Shown one piece after another: positions 31,912-41,925 of a DNA stretch of 57,222 nucleotides (the first letter of the stretch is position 1; every line of letters starts with the position of its first letter). Where the stretch lies: the NCBI RefSeq assembly GCF_000429225.1, contig NZ_AUBL01000027.1:1-57222 (forward strand). Reading direction: 5' to 3'. The stretch comes from Actinomyces dentalis DSM 19115. Its GTDB lineage: Bacteria; Actinomycetota; Actinomycetes; Actinomycetales; Actinomycetaceae. Under the pieces are notes generated by a model, which saw only the letters and a list, made by a program, of their open reading frames with translations, searched no databases and was not told the origin of the DNA. A program made the position numbers and the translations under genes.

Positions 31912-31941
31912 CCCGCCAGCGGGACGATCCCCGCCGGCGGG
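31912..31941 (-). terminator. Paired palindromes between lipoprotein paralogues
   Basis: CCCGCCAGCGGG (31912-31923) and CCCGCCGGCGGG (31930-31941), followed by the same GACCGATCA and stop as the downstream copy. They mark the 3' end of the duplicated unit. Confidence 0.45.
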
Positions 31942-31946
31942 ACCGA

Positions 31947-32687
31947 TCACTTGATGGTCACCTTGGAGCGCGTGGAGTAGGCCTCGTAGGTCTTCCCGGT
32001 GCCCTTGTTGGTGAAGGAGCTGCGCTCGTAGGTGAGGGTGGTGGCCCCCTCGGGCAGCGGGTCCGCCTTGCCGTCCGAACCCGAGACCGTGAAGGAGAAC
32101 CAGCCGTCGACATGGTTCGTGCCGTAGTCGTCGTAGCCGATCGGGTTCAGGCCGGCCGCCTTCACATCGTCCTCAACGGAGGACATGCCCCAGGCGCGCC
32201 CGTAGTGGTACTCGTCCTTGTCATCGACCAGCTTGAGGTCGCCGACCGTCTCCGTGTTGTAGGACAGGTCTCCGCTGTAGTCCAGGGTGCAGTGCAGGAG
32301 GTAGACGGTCGTGTCCGCATCACTCCCCGTCTGATAGGACGGCGCCTTGAAGTCGGTGATGATCTGATCGCAGGTCTCGGTCAGGCCGACCGCCTCGTCG
32401 GTGAAGGTGATGGGCTCGATGTTCTGGGCCTCGGCGGCGCCGGCCGACGGCGCGGCGGTCGGGGTGCTGGTCGGAGCGGCACCGGTCGGGGTGCTGGTCG
32501 GAGCGGCGCCAGTCGGGGTGGTGCTGGTCGGCTGCTCGGTGCCGGCCGACGGCGCGGCGGTCGCGGTGCCGCCGCCTGCCGTGGGCTCCGGCACGGGAAC
32601 ATCGGACTGACAGGCCGACAGGCCCGCGGCGCAGGCCGCGGCGGCGGCGAGGGCGAAGACCCTGGTGGTAGTGGTGTTCGATCGCAT
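31947..32687 (-). CDS. Predicted lipoprotein (tandem paralogue B)
   Basis: A 246-residue lipoprotein. Signal MRSNTTTTRVFALAAAAACA with lipobox AGLSAC (Cys26). The spacer holds Thr/Pro repeats (PTGAAPTSTPTGAAPTSTPT), seen in DNA as short direct repeats at about 32455-32525. The domain then matches paralogue A: ETCDQIITDFKAPSYQTG, YLLHCTLDYSGDLSY, VDGWFSFTVSGSDG and TYEAYSTRSKVTIK. GGGAGG precedes the ATG at 32687. The duplication also includes the flanking GATGGGCAGA-type sequence upstream and the paired palindromes downstream. The spacer and the middle of the domain have diverged most. Confidence 0.7.
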   Translation of the reverse strand: MRSNTTTTRVFALAAAAACAAGLSACQSDVPVPEPTAGGGTATAAPSAGTEQPTSTTPTGAAPTSTPTGAAPTSTPTAAPSAGAAEAQNIEPITFTDEAVGLTETCDQIITDFKAPSYQTGSDADTTVYLLHCTLDYSGDLSYNTETVGDLKLVDDKDEYHYGRAWGMSSVEDDVKAAGLNPIGYDDYGTNHVDGWFSFTVSGSDGKADPLPEGATTLTYERSSFTNKGTGKTYEAYSTRSKVTIK

Positions 32688-32897
32688 GAGAGCCTCCCTG
32701 GTTGCTGGCGACGATCCAATGGGGCCATCCTTGCGGGACGAGCGGTGATCGCGCGATGGGCAGAGGTGCACGGTGACCGCCATCCTCCTCCCCGTGGATC
32801 CCCGTGGAGTCCGAGGCGCCCCCGCCGTCGTGGTCCGGGCCCGGTCGATGAAGGTCCGGACGCGGTCGGGGCTCCGGCGCCTCCGCCGGACACGGCC

Positions 32898-33935
<1,038 letters not shown>

Positions 33936-34215
33936 TCACCGGTCACCGGGCGGGCGCGGCTGACGCCGTCATGCTACGACGGCGCACGCGGGGCACCCCG
34001 GCGGGCCCGCCGCCGTCGAGACCCCATCCGCATGAGCGGGCGCCGGACAGATCCCGCCCTGCCCCGACGGCGGCGGCACGAACCCCATCCGCATGAGCGG
34101 GCGCCGGGCGACGTCCTGCGCCGGCCCCGGCCGCCGCCGGATCCTCTCCGCGCGACGGGCCGACGACGGGGCGGGGCCGTCCGGGGTGGTGGGGGCGGGT
34201 CGGCCCTGTGCTCGT

Positions 34216-34284
34216 CGAGACGTGCATTTCGCCCTCGAGATGTGCGGTTAAAAGTGCCCGCTCGAGTGCGAAGTGCGCGTCTCG
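34216..34284. repeat. Hairpin repeat, CGAGACG family, copy 3
   Basis: Arms at 34216-34239 (CGAGACGTGCATTTCGCCCT...) and 34261-34284 are complementary with a few mismatches around a 21-base loop. The same family occurs near 3551, 18875 and 41281. Confidence 0.65.
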
Positions 34285-34348
34285 GCGCCCGACGGTCGGG
34301 GTGATCTCCGCGGCCGCCGTCCGCGCAGGGGTCCGCGGGGGCGCCGTT

Positions 34349-34468
34349 TGTCCAAATCTGTTGCAAAGGCCCGGATCGAGCCGGGGCTCGCGAGAAGAAC
34401 CGTTGATATTCCGCGCTTTCATTCGCCGCTTCTCCCGGCCCGGAACGCCTTTGCAGCAGATCTGGACA
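34349..34468 (+). repeat. 120-bp inverted-repeat element, copy 3
   Basis: Arms 34349-34370 and 34447-34468 (TGTCCAAATCTGTTGCAAAG... with two mismatches) enclose the conserved core GTTGATATTCCGCGC. Exactly 120 bp, same orientation as copy 2. Confidence 0.75.
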
Positions 34469-34583
34469 CGCCCCCGCCCCGGACCGCCCCAGGAGCCCCA
34501 TGCGCACCGCCTCCGCGCCCGCCCGTTCCCATCACTGAGCCGATCCGGACCCGCGGACCACAACTCCTGACGAGAAAGGCCCA
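34469..34583 (+). repeat. Tail unit of 120-bp element, copy 3
   Basis: Contains CCCCAGGAGCCCCATGCGCA, GATCCGGACCC and GACGAGAAAGGCCCA in the same order as copy 2. The whole gap 33873-34592 has no supported gene. Confidence 0.6.
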
Positions 34584-34592
34584 ATGGTCGCA

Positions 34593-36325
34593 TCACCACA
34601 CCTCAAAAGGGGATACTGGCCCATGACAGGTCATTCTAGAGAGTACTGAGCCTTTCTCACCAGGAAGACCCCTGGGCTGGCCGGGATCGGCGTGATGACG
34701 CGGAAAAGTTCGGGGCAAAGCTAGGTGTGCGGCTCCTGTGCGCACCACCCCCACTCCACACCCATCCTTTCCGCACCATCGCGCCGATCCTGGCCCCTGA
34801 GCCATCGGTTCTGGTGAGAAAGGCTCACTGATGCGCCTGTAGACCGTGGCCCTGCGTCCCTGGCCGCCGACCATCTCGATGAAGCCTTCGTCGAGAAGGC
34901 GTTGAACCGCCCACTGAACCTGCCGGTAAGACAGTCCCGTCGTCTTCCGCAAAGACGCTATACTACGCGGAGTCTCGAGCGCCGACCAAATGACCGGAGC
35001 GTGACGCAACACCTTCTCGAGTGACCGAATAGGAGAATCTCGACGAGCGGCTGGAACATTGCGGCGCCCGTCATCGAGGAGCGGCTCGGCTGGAGTCTCG
35101 AAAGGTTCCCGCCAACTGAGAACGGCGGTGAAGCGCGTTCCGAAGTCGCGGAATACCGGGGGCGGCAGGCCCGCCTGTGCGACGGCTTCCTGCACCTCGC
35201 GAATACCGCCGCCCTCGCCCTCGATGACGCGGGCGCCATTGGAGGTGCGGAGGCTCCTGCTGATATCATAGAGGTGGGGGTTGACCGCGCTCTTACCGTC
35301 GGGCTGGCCGAGCTGATGCTCCGAGACGCCCTCCAGACCGCCAGGACTCGTGATGACGAGCTTATCCTCGCCGATGCGGATCTCGACGCGTTTGGTGTCC
35401 GTAGCCGCGTCGAGGTTTCGGTGGACGAGCGCGTTGGCTATGAGTTCGCGGACGGCGCGCAGGGGGAGGACAGGAGCGTCCTGGCCGTTGCCGGCCTCGT
35501 CGTAGCGCATGCCGGTGGGAAGATTGCGACGGATCCACTGCATGGCGTCCTCGAGAAGGTCGGAGACAGGGCCGTGAAGTGGACAAGATCGCGGGTGCGC
35601 ATGCCGCGGCTCGGGGCGCGGACTGCGGCGGTGACGCCGAGAGCGGGGCGGAACCCCTGAGGGAAGGCGCCGAGCGCGTAGAGGCCGGCCAGGGAGAGCT
35701 CGCCGAGACTCGTGACGACGCCGGTCATCCGCAGGATCTCTTCGGACGTACGGGAGGCGAGGCGCTGAGAGGCACTACGGGACGCATCCGTGTACACGGC
35801 GACGAGGTCGGTGTCAAGATCGTCTGTTTTCGTGCCGACGACGGGCTCAGCGTCCGGGCGGGGAATGTCGTGAAGACGATGCGCCTTCCGCGCATCGATC
35901 TGAGCAACCTCGAGGTCGCTCATGCGGTAGTCGCCGTCGCTCTGACGGAGGTAGGCGTACCCCCGGTATCGCGCCGGACGGCTCATGAGCGGAATACCCT
36001 CCACCTCGACGACGAGGACGTCGGCGCCGTCAACGCTGTGCGTGCTGAACGCGCAGGCAACAGGCGGTGTCACCGCCTCGCGCGCCTGTCCGGCGATGCC
36101 CTGCTCGAGCGTGGCGACGTCGGACAGGCCGACGGGGATGAAGTCGTTGTGCTCGTCCAGGCCGAGGATGATGAGACCGCCCTCGGGCATGTTCCCGAAG
36201 GCGCAGAGAGTCGGGCCAAGCGAGGGGCAGCCCTCCCGGGCCGACTTCACCTCGATCGTCGTGGAGTCCCCGCCTCACCGCCGCAGAGCCGCAATGAGTG
36301 CGGGAAGGTCGAGACTGTCAGACAT
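34593..36325 (-). pseudogene. AlbA/Schlafen-type ATP-binding transcriptional regulator, broken
   Basis: The parts of one gene are readable: start ATG 36325 (SDSLDLPALIAALRR), an in-frame TGA at codon 17, then the AlbA_2 domain (IEVKSAREGCPSLGPTLCAF, GGLIILGLDEHNDFIPVGL), a linker, then an ATPase-like region (LRAVRELIANALVHRNLDAA, LVITSPGGL) and a winged helix (TGLSYRQVQWAVQRLLDEGF, EMVGGQGRRATVYRR). The premature TGA (from CGA by one transition?) is followed by a one-base loss near 35571-35573, where the paralogue at 42412 shows ...H-V-T-G-P... intact. The 3' end runs into the 181-bp palindrome. With three lesions it is unlikely to be functional. Confidence 0.8.
34647..34827. mobile_element. 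181-bp palindromic element with perfect 17-bp ends
   Basis: TGAGCCTTTCTCACCAG at 34647-34663 is perfectly inverted at 34811-34827. Each half resembles the tail unit of the 120-bp elements, so it looks like two tails joined head to head. It lies in the 3' end of the AlbA-like pseudogene and replaces its native stop, adding about 60 foreign codons. Confidence 0.7.
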
Positions 36326-36373
36326 ACAGCCATGCTAACAGCAATTCTGTGAGTCTGACTGTATGTTTGACAG
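36315..36373. promoter_or_regulatory. Inverted repeat at the pseudogene's promoter
   Basis: CTGTCAGACATACAG (36315-36329) and CTGTATGTTTGACAG (36359-36373) are inverted with one mismatch and straddle the start of the AlbA-like gene. They are a plausible autoregulatory operator or flanking MITE ends. Confidence 0.5.
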
Positions 36374-36393
36374 TTTTGGTGATGGTCTGCGCG

Positions 36394-36730
36394 TCAGACC
36401 GACAGGTCCTCCATCTCCTCCAACTCCTTGCCCTTGGTCTCGGGCGCCCGGAAGAAGACGAAGACGAGCGACAGCAGGGCGCACGCGGCGTAGAAGCCGT
36501 AGGCGAAGGTGAGGCTGATGCTGGAGAAGGTCGGGAAGGTGGTGAAGATGAAGAAATTGGCCACCCACTGGGCCGCCGCGGCCACGGCCAGCGCCCCGGC
36601 GCGGATCCGATTGGGGAATATCTCGCCGAGCAGCACCCACACCAGCGGCCCCCCAGGTGGCGCCGAAGGCGACGACGAACAGGTTGGCGGACACCAGCGC
36701 GACGGGCGACCAGGGGCGCTCAACGTGATG
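36394..36730 (-). pseudogene. MFS sugar porter, C-terminal remnant with frameshift
   Basis: Only the last ~110 residues of a major facilitator sugar porter remain: SANLFVVAFGATWG, then in another frame PLVWVLLGEIFPNRIRAGAL, VANFFIFTTFPTFSSISLTF and FFRAPETKGKELEEME. Sugar porters are about 450-480 residues. The two parts are joined by one extra G in a run of six at about 36653-36658 (W-G-P would need five). The 5' two thirds are missing; upstream sequence up to 36953 shows no transporter coding. The family would import a sugar by proton symport. It is adjacent to the AlbA-like pseudogene, so this is a decayed block. Confidence 0.8.
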
Positions 36731-36953
36731 TCGCTGCCGCTGACGTCGGAAGAATCGCGCACGAGGGCAACTTCACGCCGTGCAGCATGGCGGGCAAGCC
36801 CCGGAATACAAATACGTCGCGCGCCACAACGGCGTTCTCACATCCTGTTCTCGCGAGCCGGGCCCCGCCCGTCCCCGGGCGCGCCGGCCCCGGGCCGCGC
36901 CCAGCCGCCGCGCCGTCTCACCGGCGTCCGCCCCGGGCGCGCCGGTCCCCGCC

Positions 36954-38108
36954 TCAGCCCTGCGCCTCGCCGAGGAGCTCGGTCGCGAGCCCGGGGTCGG
37001 CGTGAGCGCCCCGGCTGGCCGGGGACGAGGTGGTGTCGCCGCTGACCGCGAGCGCGCCGTTCCGGTGGAGGTAGCGCAGGCAGACACCGTCGCCCCGGCC
37101 CGTGCCGGGGGCGATGATCTCCGCCCAGCTCATGCCCGGGCACGCGCCGACCGCGGCGAGGATCGAGGGCGCCGAGGCGCGCAGCTCCGCCTCGCCCGCG
37201 CCGTCGGCCAGGAAGATGTGGGCGTAGACGCCGCTGTCCGCGGCGTCGATGTCGAGGGCGGCCACGCCCGGCGCCTGACCGACGGCCACCCACGCGCCCA
37301 GGTCGGCGCCGTCGAGCCGCCCCACGCCGGGGTCGATCTCAAGGTTCACGTCCGCCTGCCCGATGTGCGCCCTCTGGCGGTAGCTGATGGCGCCGACGCC
37401 CGCGTCCTGCTCCAGGCCGGGACGCGCGGTGGACAGGTTCTCGACGGCGATCTCGCCGCGCTCCACCGTCACGCTGCCGGGCTCCACTACGACCGTCTTC
37501 GGCCCCTGACCGGCGGCCGCGGCCGCCATGATGAGCTGGGAGCGCAGCCCGTCCGATACGCCCCAGGTCTCGATGTTCGCCTCGACGCCGATGACCAGTC
37601 CGTTCACCGGCCAGGTCAGCTCCAGGTGGTACTGGATCCCGGCCGATCCCAGCGCGGGGGAGGCTTCGTCGACGATGGCCCCGTAGGCGGCGGCGATGTC
37701 GTCCGCGCCCGCGCCCTCGGCGACGGTGGCGGTGAGCGTCCGCTCCGCCGCGCTGCCGTCGGAGCCGAAGGCGAGATTCGTCAGGACCGGCTGCTTCTGC
37801 GCCGCCACCAGGAGGGCCTGGCGGGCGGCGGCGCGGGCGGCGGTGTTCGGGTCCGGCAGCGGGCCCGGGCCGGGCGGCCTCCAGAGGGGCTGCATGGTCA
37901 GGGCGACGCCGCCGAGGGTGAGGGCGGAGCCGAGGACCGCGCCGGCGGCGAGGAAGCCGACCTCCCGCCGAGTCGGGCGGCGCCAGCGGGAGAGGGCGCG
38001 GGCGGGGACCCGGGGGGCCTGCGGCGCGTCCTCCTGCTGCTGGCCCGGGGCCGGCGCGCCCTCCTGCGGCCGGTCCGCATCCGGCTCGCTGGAATGGGTC
38101 GTGCTCAT
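36954..38108 (-). CDS. Hypothetical membrane-anchored exported protein
   Basis: A 384-residue protein. Residues 1-45 are polar/Pro-rich, then VGFLAAGAVLGSALTLGGVAL is a single anchor (about 50-70). The exported part is built of repeated beta-alpha units (TLTATVAEGAGADDIAAAYG, PVNGLVIGVEANIETWGVSD, VAALDIDAADSGVYAHIFLA) and ends with two cysteines (VGACPGMSWAEI, GDGVCLRYLHRNG). I do not recognise a family; its layout resembles the lipoprotein at 38944, on the other side of the kinase. TAGGGT at 38115-38120 ends six bases before the ATG, implying leaderless transcription. Confidence 0.6.
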   Translation of the reverse strand: MSTTHSSEPDADRPQEGAPAPGQQQEDAPQAPRVPARALSRWRRPTRREVGFLAAGAVLGSALTLGGVALTMQPLWRPPGPGPLPDPNTAARAAARQALLVAAQKQPVLTNLAFGSDGSAAERTLTATVAEGAGADDIAAAYGAIVDEASPALGSAGIQYHLELTWPVNGLVIGVEANIETWGVSDGLRSQLIMAAAAAGQGPKTVVVEPGSVTVERGEIAVENLSTARPGLEQDAGVGAISYRQRAHIGQADVNLEIDPGVGRLDGADLGAWVAVGQAPGVAALDIDAADSGVYAHIFLADGAGEAELRASAPSILAAVGACPGMSWAEIIAPGTGRGDGVCLRYLHRNGALAVSGDTTSSPASRGAHADPGLATELLGEAQG

Positions 38109-38205
38109 GGACGCACCCTAGAACCGGACGGCGGGTCGCCGCATGGGCCCTTCTCCCACTGCCGGACCTCGGCGCGGTCACGGTGATACGGTTCATAATC
38201 CATCC

Positions 38206-38919
38206 ATGACTCCTGTTGAACGCACCGGGACCGCGCAGGCGCTCGTGGCCGGACTCGTCGAGCGCCTCACCGTCCGTCTGACCGCCGACGGCGCCCCGCC
38301 GCGGCTCGTCGTCGGACTGACCGGAGCGCCGGGGTCGGGCAAGTCGACCCTGGCCGAGCGCGTCGAAACCGAGCTGGCGGCCCGGGGGCTGCTCGCCGGG
38401 TGCGTTCCCATGGACGGCTTCCACATGTCCAACGCCGTCCTGGCCGAACTGGACCGCCACGGCCGCAAGGGCGCCCCGGACACCTTCGACGTCGCCGGTT
38501 ATCTCGCGGCGCTGGACCGGGTCGGGGGGCTGGACGAGTTCGGCCTGCCCGCGGAGGTCCTCGTCCCAGTCTACCGGCGCGACCTGCACGAGCCGGTCGC
38601 CGCGGGCGCGCGCGTGGCCGGCAGCGGCGTCGTCCTCACCGAGGGCAATTACCTGGCGCTGGAATCGGGCGGCTGGGAGGGCGCGCGGGCCCGCATCGAC
38701 CTGCTCGTCATGCTCGACGTCGCCCAGGACGAGCTGATCCGCCGGCTCATCGCCCGTCACAAGGGCTTCGGCCGCTCCCACGTGGCGGCCGCGCACTGGG
38801 TGCGGGCCGTGGACGTGCCCAACGCCCGCCTCGTGGCCGCCAGCGCCGACCGCTGCGACGAGATCTGGCGGCTCGAGCCCGACGGCGACCCGGCCGCCCG
38901 GCCGTCCTCCCGCGCCTGA
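38206..38919 (+). CDS. P-loop nucleoside/nucleotide kinase family protein
   Basis: A 237-residue P-loop protein. Walker A is TGAPGSGKSTLAE (39-51). Downstream come PMDGFHMSNAVL, GAPDTFDVAGYL and VVLTEGNYLALE, as in uridine kinase/pantothenate kinase-like (PRK) proteins of the bacterial nucleoside kinase group. It likely phosphorylates a small metabolite such as a sugar, nucleoside or pantothenate-like compound; the substrate is not readable. Start ATG 38206 follows CATAAT (38194-38199) by exactly six bases, so a leaderless mRNA is likely; a longer frame from 38143 lacks homology. It lies between two exported proteins on the opposite strand. Confidence 0.82.
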   Translation: MTPVERTGTAQALVAGLVERLTVRLTADGAPPRLVVGLTGAPGSGKSTLAERVETELAARGLLAGCVPMDGFHMSNAVLAELDRHGRKGAPDTFDVAGYLAALDRVGGLDEFGLPAEVLVPVYRRDLHEPVAAGARVAGSGVVLTEGNYLALESGGWEGARARIDLLVMLDVAQDELIRRLIARHKGFGRSHVAAAHWVRAVDVPNARLVAASADRCDEIWRLEPDGDPAARPSSRA

Positions 38920-38943
38920 GCGGGCCGGCGGCCCCGCCCGCGA

Positions 38944-40029
38944 TCAGTGGCCCGCCTGGTCCAGGAGGCTCTGCGCCAGCTCCTCGTCGTACTCGTCCGG
39001 CCCGTTCGACGTCTGCCCCGGCTCGCCGTCGGAGACGACCCGCAAAGAGCCGTTGTCGCAGTAGTACGCCACGGAGCGCCCGCTGCTGTTGCCGCTGGTG
39101 TCATCGGAGCCGAAGGAGATCTGCCCCAGCGAGCCGCAGTTCCTCTGGGCCCACTGGATGAGGCCCGACGTCGTGGCGGCGTCGGTGGTCGGGCCCTTGA
39201 GCACGACCCGAGTCCCCATCTCCGGGTTCGAGGGGCTCACCCTGAGGATGGTCCAGTCCTTCTCGGCCAGACTGGCGATCTCCCCCAGGGACAGGGAGAG
39301 TGCGGTGGAGCCCGGAACCATCTCCAGCTGGACGGTGAGGTCGCCGACCTGCGCCACCTGCATCAGGCTGAAGGCCCCGGTCAGGCCGTTGGCGGGCGGG
39401 TCAGTGCGGATCCCCGCCACGCCGTCGGAGCGCCGCACATCCACGTTGAGCGAGGTGACGAAGACGTGCTCCACCCCGTCCCCGAGCATTCCGGTGGCGA
39501 CCTGGAGCGCATTGGCGATGCTGCCGGGGAATTCGTCCCCGGCGAAGGTGATGGGGTCGTCCATGAGGGTCATGCTCACGCCCTGCTGCTGCCAGTCGAT
39601 GTGGATCTCGGCCCGGCACAGCATGGTGGTGGACTCCGCGGGCATGCACGCGGCCGCCTCGGCGGCGACGCTCCCGCGCAGCGACACCAGCAGGTCGCCG
39701 GCCGTCTGCGCCGTCGAGCCCTCGGCGAGGGTGATGTCGATCTCATTGACGTCCCCGGGGGTGACCCGCACGTCGGTGACGGAGGGGGAGGACTGCGCGG
39801 CGGTCTTCACGGCCGCGCTCAGCGCGTACCCCTCCTGCGAGGAGAAGTCGCCGGGGGACAGGGTCTGGGCCGGGGCCGGGCTCGTCGGGGCCGCCGAGGA
39901 CGCGGCAGTGGAGGCGGACGACGGGGCGTCCGAGGCCCCGGAGGCGCCCGGGGCGCTGTGGCCCGAGCAGGCCGCCGTGAGGATGAGGGAGAGGATGAGG
40001 GCTGCTGCGCAACGCCGTTGTCGGCTCAT
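38944..40029 (-). CDS. Predicted lipoprotein
   Basis: A 361-residue lipoprotein: signal MSRQRRCAAALILSLILTAA with lipobox Cys21, then a Ser/Ala/Pro-rich linker (residues 22-60). The exported domain has repeated beta-alpha-beta units (DVNEIDITLAEGSTAQTAGD, EHVFVTSLNVDVRRSDGVA, DWTILRVSPSNPEMGTRVVL) and paired cysteines (ACMPAE/MLCRAE and RNCGSLG/YYCDNG). I do not recognise the family; its layout resembles the 36954 protein. TAATCT at 40036-40041 ends six bases before the ATG at 40029. It is convergent with the kinase gene. Confidence 0.65.
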   Translation of the reverse strand: MSRQRRCAAALILSLILTAACSGHSAPGASGASDAPSSASTAASSAAPTSPAPAQTLSPGDFSSQEGYALSAAVKTAAQSSPSVTDVRVTPGDVNEIDITLAEGSTAQTAGDLLVSLRGSVAAEAAACMPAESTTMLCRAEIHIDWQQQGVSMTLMDDPITFAGDEFPGSIANALQVATGMLGDGVEHVFVTSLNVDVRRSDGVAGIRTDPPANGLTGAFSLMQVAQVGDLTVQLEMVPGSTALSLSLGEIASLAEKDWTILRVSPSNPEMGTRVVLKGPTTDAATTSGLIQWAQRNCGSLGQISFGSDDTSGNSSGRSVAYYCDNGSLRVVSDGEPGQTSNGPDEYDEELAQSLLDQAGH

Positions 40030-40323
40030 GCGCCGAGATTACCCGCCGGACGCGCCCGGGAGACAAGTGGTGACCGCCTCGCGGACACCGCGGCGCGGAC
40101 CTCGGGTGGGCCGGACCGCCGGGGCGGGGCCGGGCCCCGGGCGAGCCCAGTCCGGACCCAGTCCCGACAAGAGGCGGCGACGATCCCCTTGGACGCAATC
40201 GTCCAGCGGCGAGTTGGCGCAATCGCACCCGCTGAACTACCCTCTGATCCGATCGGCCTCACCGACCCCTGGAATACACCTGGACTTGCGCCAGGTGGCC
40301 GGCGGTTATACGAAGGAGTATTG

Positions 40324-41157
40324 ATGATTTGCTGGTTGCGATCTCATCCGCTGACGGGATTCGTCGTCCTCGCCTATACGGGATCGTGGATCTTCTGGGT
40401 GCCCTTCATCCCTTTGCAAAAGTTCATTCCCGCGGAGTCTTATAAACCGGCAGCGGCGGGGGTGGGTCAGTTGGCGCTACTGGCCGGACCATTTCTCGCC
40501 TCACTCATTATGACTCGTCTGACAACCGGTTCGTTGCGCGCCTGGACTTCCTCATTCAAGCGGTGGCACGTTCCACCGGTGTCATACGCCTTGGCCCTCA
40601 TTGCGATACCCGCGGCCATTATGATCGCTTCGGCCGTGCTGCCCGGCAAGGAGGCGGGCACCCCATCCTTCGTCGGTCCGGCCGTGGTGATCGGCCCCCT
40701 CATCCAGGGGGTCGTCTTCCTCATCGGCGGCCCCATCCAGGAGGAGGTGGGATGGCGGGGCTTCGCCCTGCCCGTCCTGCAGGAGCGTATTCGTCCGTTT
40801 CAGGCCGCCGTCGTGCTCGGCGTCATCTGGGGAGGCTGGCACCTGCCCCAGTTCTTCGTGTCGGCGTGGGACACTCCGTACAACAATGTGACCGATGTTC
40901 TCGGCTTCTTCGCCTTCACCATCACCGGCGCCGTCGTCATGTCCTGGATCACCAACTTGGCGCACGGCTCGGTCCTGTTGGCAATCCTGGCACACAACTC
41001 CATGAATTGGGCCCTGGCGACGTGGTCCGGGGTCACCGGCCAGCAGGAGCCCATCTGGCCCGCCACCGCGGGGATGGCGGTCCTTGCCGCCATAGCGCTC
41101 ATTACGACTCGAGGACGTCTCGGCTTCGAGACGCCGGCCAAGACGGCACCCCAGTAA
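40324..41157 (+). CDS. CPBP-family intramembrane glutamic protease
   Basis: A 277-residue integral membrane protein with about eight hydrophobic segments. The CPBP/Abi motifs are present: motif 1 EEVGWRG (E140/E141 and R145), motif 2 WHLPQF (H173) and motif 3 HNSMNW (H224). The family includes CAAX prenyl proteases and bacteriocin-immunity proteins. GAAGGAG at 40311-40317 supports ATG 40324 (TTG 40321 is also possible). No substrate or bacteriocin gene is adjacent. Base composition is lower in GC than in neighbouring genes, a hint of transfer. Confidence 0.88.
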   Translation: MICWLRSHPLTGFVVLAYTGSWIFWVPFIPLQKFIPAESYKPAAAGVGQLALLAGPFLASLIMTRLTTGSLRAWTSSFKRWHVPPVSYALALIAIPAAIMIASAVLPGKEAGTPSFVGPAVVIGPLIQGVVFLIGGPIQEEVGWRGFALPVLQERIRPFQAAVVLGVIWGGWHLPQFFVSAWDTPYNNVTDVLGFFAFTITGAVVMSWITNLAHGSVLLAILAHNSMNWALATWSGVTGQQEPIWPATAGMAVLAAIALITTRGRLGFETPAKTAPQ

Positions 41158-41280
41158 GATCCTGCGCCGCCGGTGCGATAGTGCCGGACAGAGAGCGAGA
41201 GCTCTCAACCCAACCCGGGCTCCCGCGGGCCCGGAAGGTTGTTCGGCGGGTTCATGGCGGCGTTCTCCTTGGACCATTCA

Positions 41281-41345
41281 TGTGCGGTTGGACCACGGTG
41301 GTCCAGCCGTCGTTCTCGAGGGTGAAACGCGCATCTCGACGCCCG
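41281..41345. repeat. Hairpin repeat, CGAGACG family, copy 4
   Basis: TGTGCGGTTGGACC... through GCGCATCTCGACGCCC parallels 18872-18920, where the same order is followed by the same hairpin. This is a second copy of the interior of the 318-bp element. Confidence 0.55.
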
Positions 41346-41383
41346 GGGCGCGGCGGCGTCGGGCGCCGCGGTCCGCGAGATCG

Positions 41384-41436
41384 TCACTTGACCCGCGAGC
41401 ACGTCACTCTGGCAGACGTGCTCGCGGGTCAAGTGA
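41384..41436. repeat. Perfect 22-bp hairpin, CACTTGACCCGCGAGCACG family, copy 2
   Basis: Arms 41384-41405 and 41415-41436 are perfectly complementary around a 9-base loop ACTCTGGCA. A further CGTGCTCGCGGGT unit follows. It matches 18981-19033. Confidence 0.75.
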
Positions 41437-41925
41437 CGTGCTCGCGGGTTACCCGGCGATCTCGCGGATTGGGGGCGCCGGGTGCGTCCCCTGGCGTGGT
41501 GGCGGTTCCTGTGAGGCTCCCGCCCGGGAGTGGTTGGAGTTCGGACTGCGATGGCGGGGGCCGCAGTGACTCGCGGTCGGGGCGGGGGGCCGGGCCGGCT
41601 CGGACAGCGGCGGCGGGGCCGCGGCAGGCCCCGACCGGGCCGCCTCACCCGCTTCGGCCCCGGGGCCGTGCCGGCCGGGCGGCGCGAACCCGGAGGAGCC
41701 GGGTGACGGGCTGTCCGACGACGCCGGCATCCAGACCGGGCGGCGCGAACCGGGGCGAGGGCGGGATCACGACCAGCAGGCCGACCTCGCCGACTACGGC
41801 CGACTCCCCCAGGGGCGGGAGCGGAGACGCGCGGGAGGACGGCGGTGAGCACCATTGATCGTCACCGGCGCCACGTCCCCGGGGCGGGACGCGCAGACGG
41901 GCGCTCTCCTCACGCGTGGAGCGCA

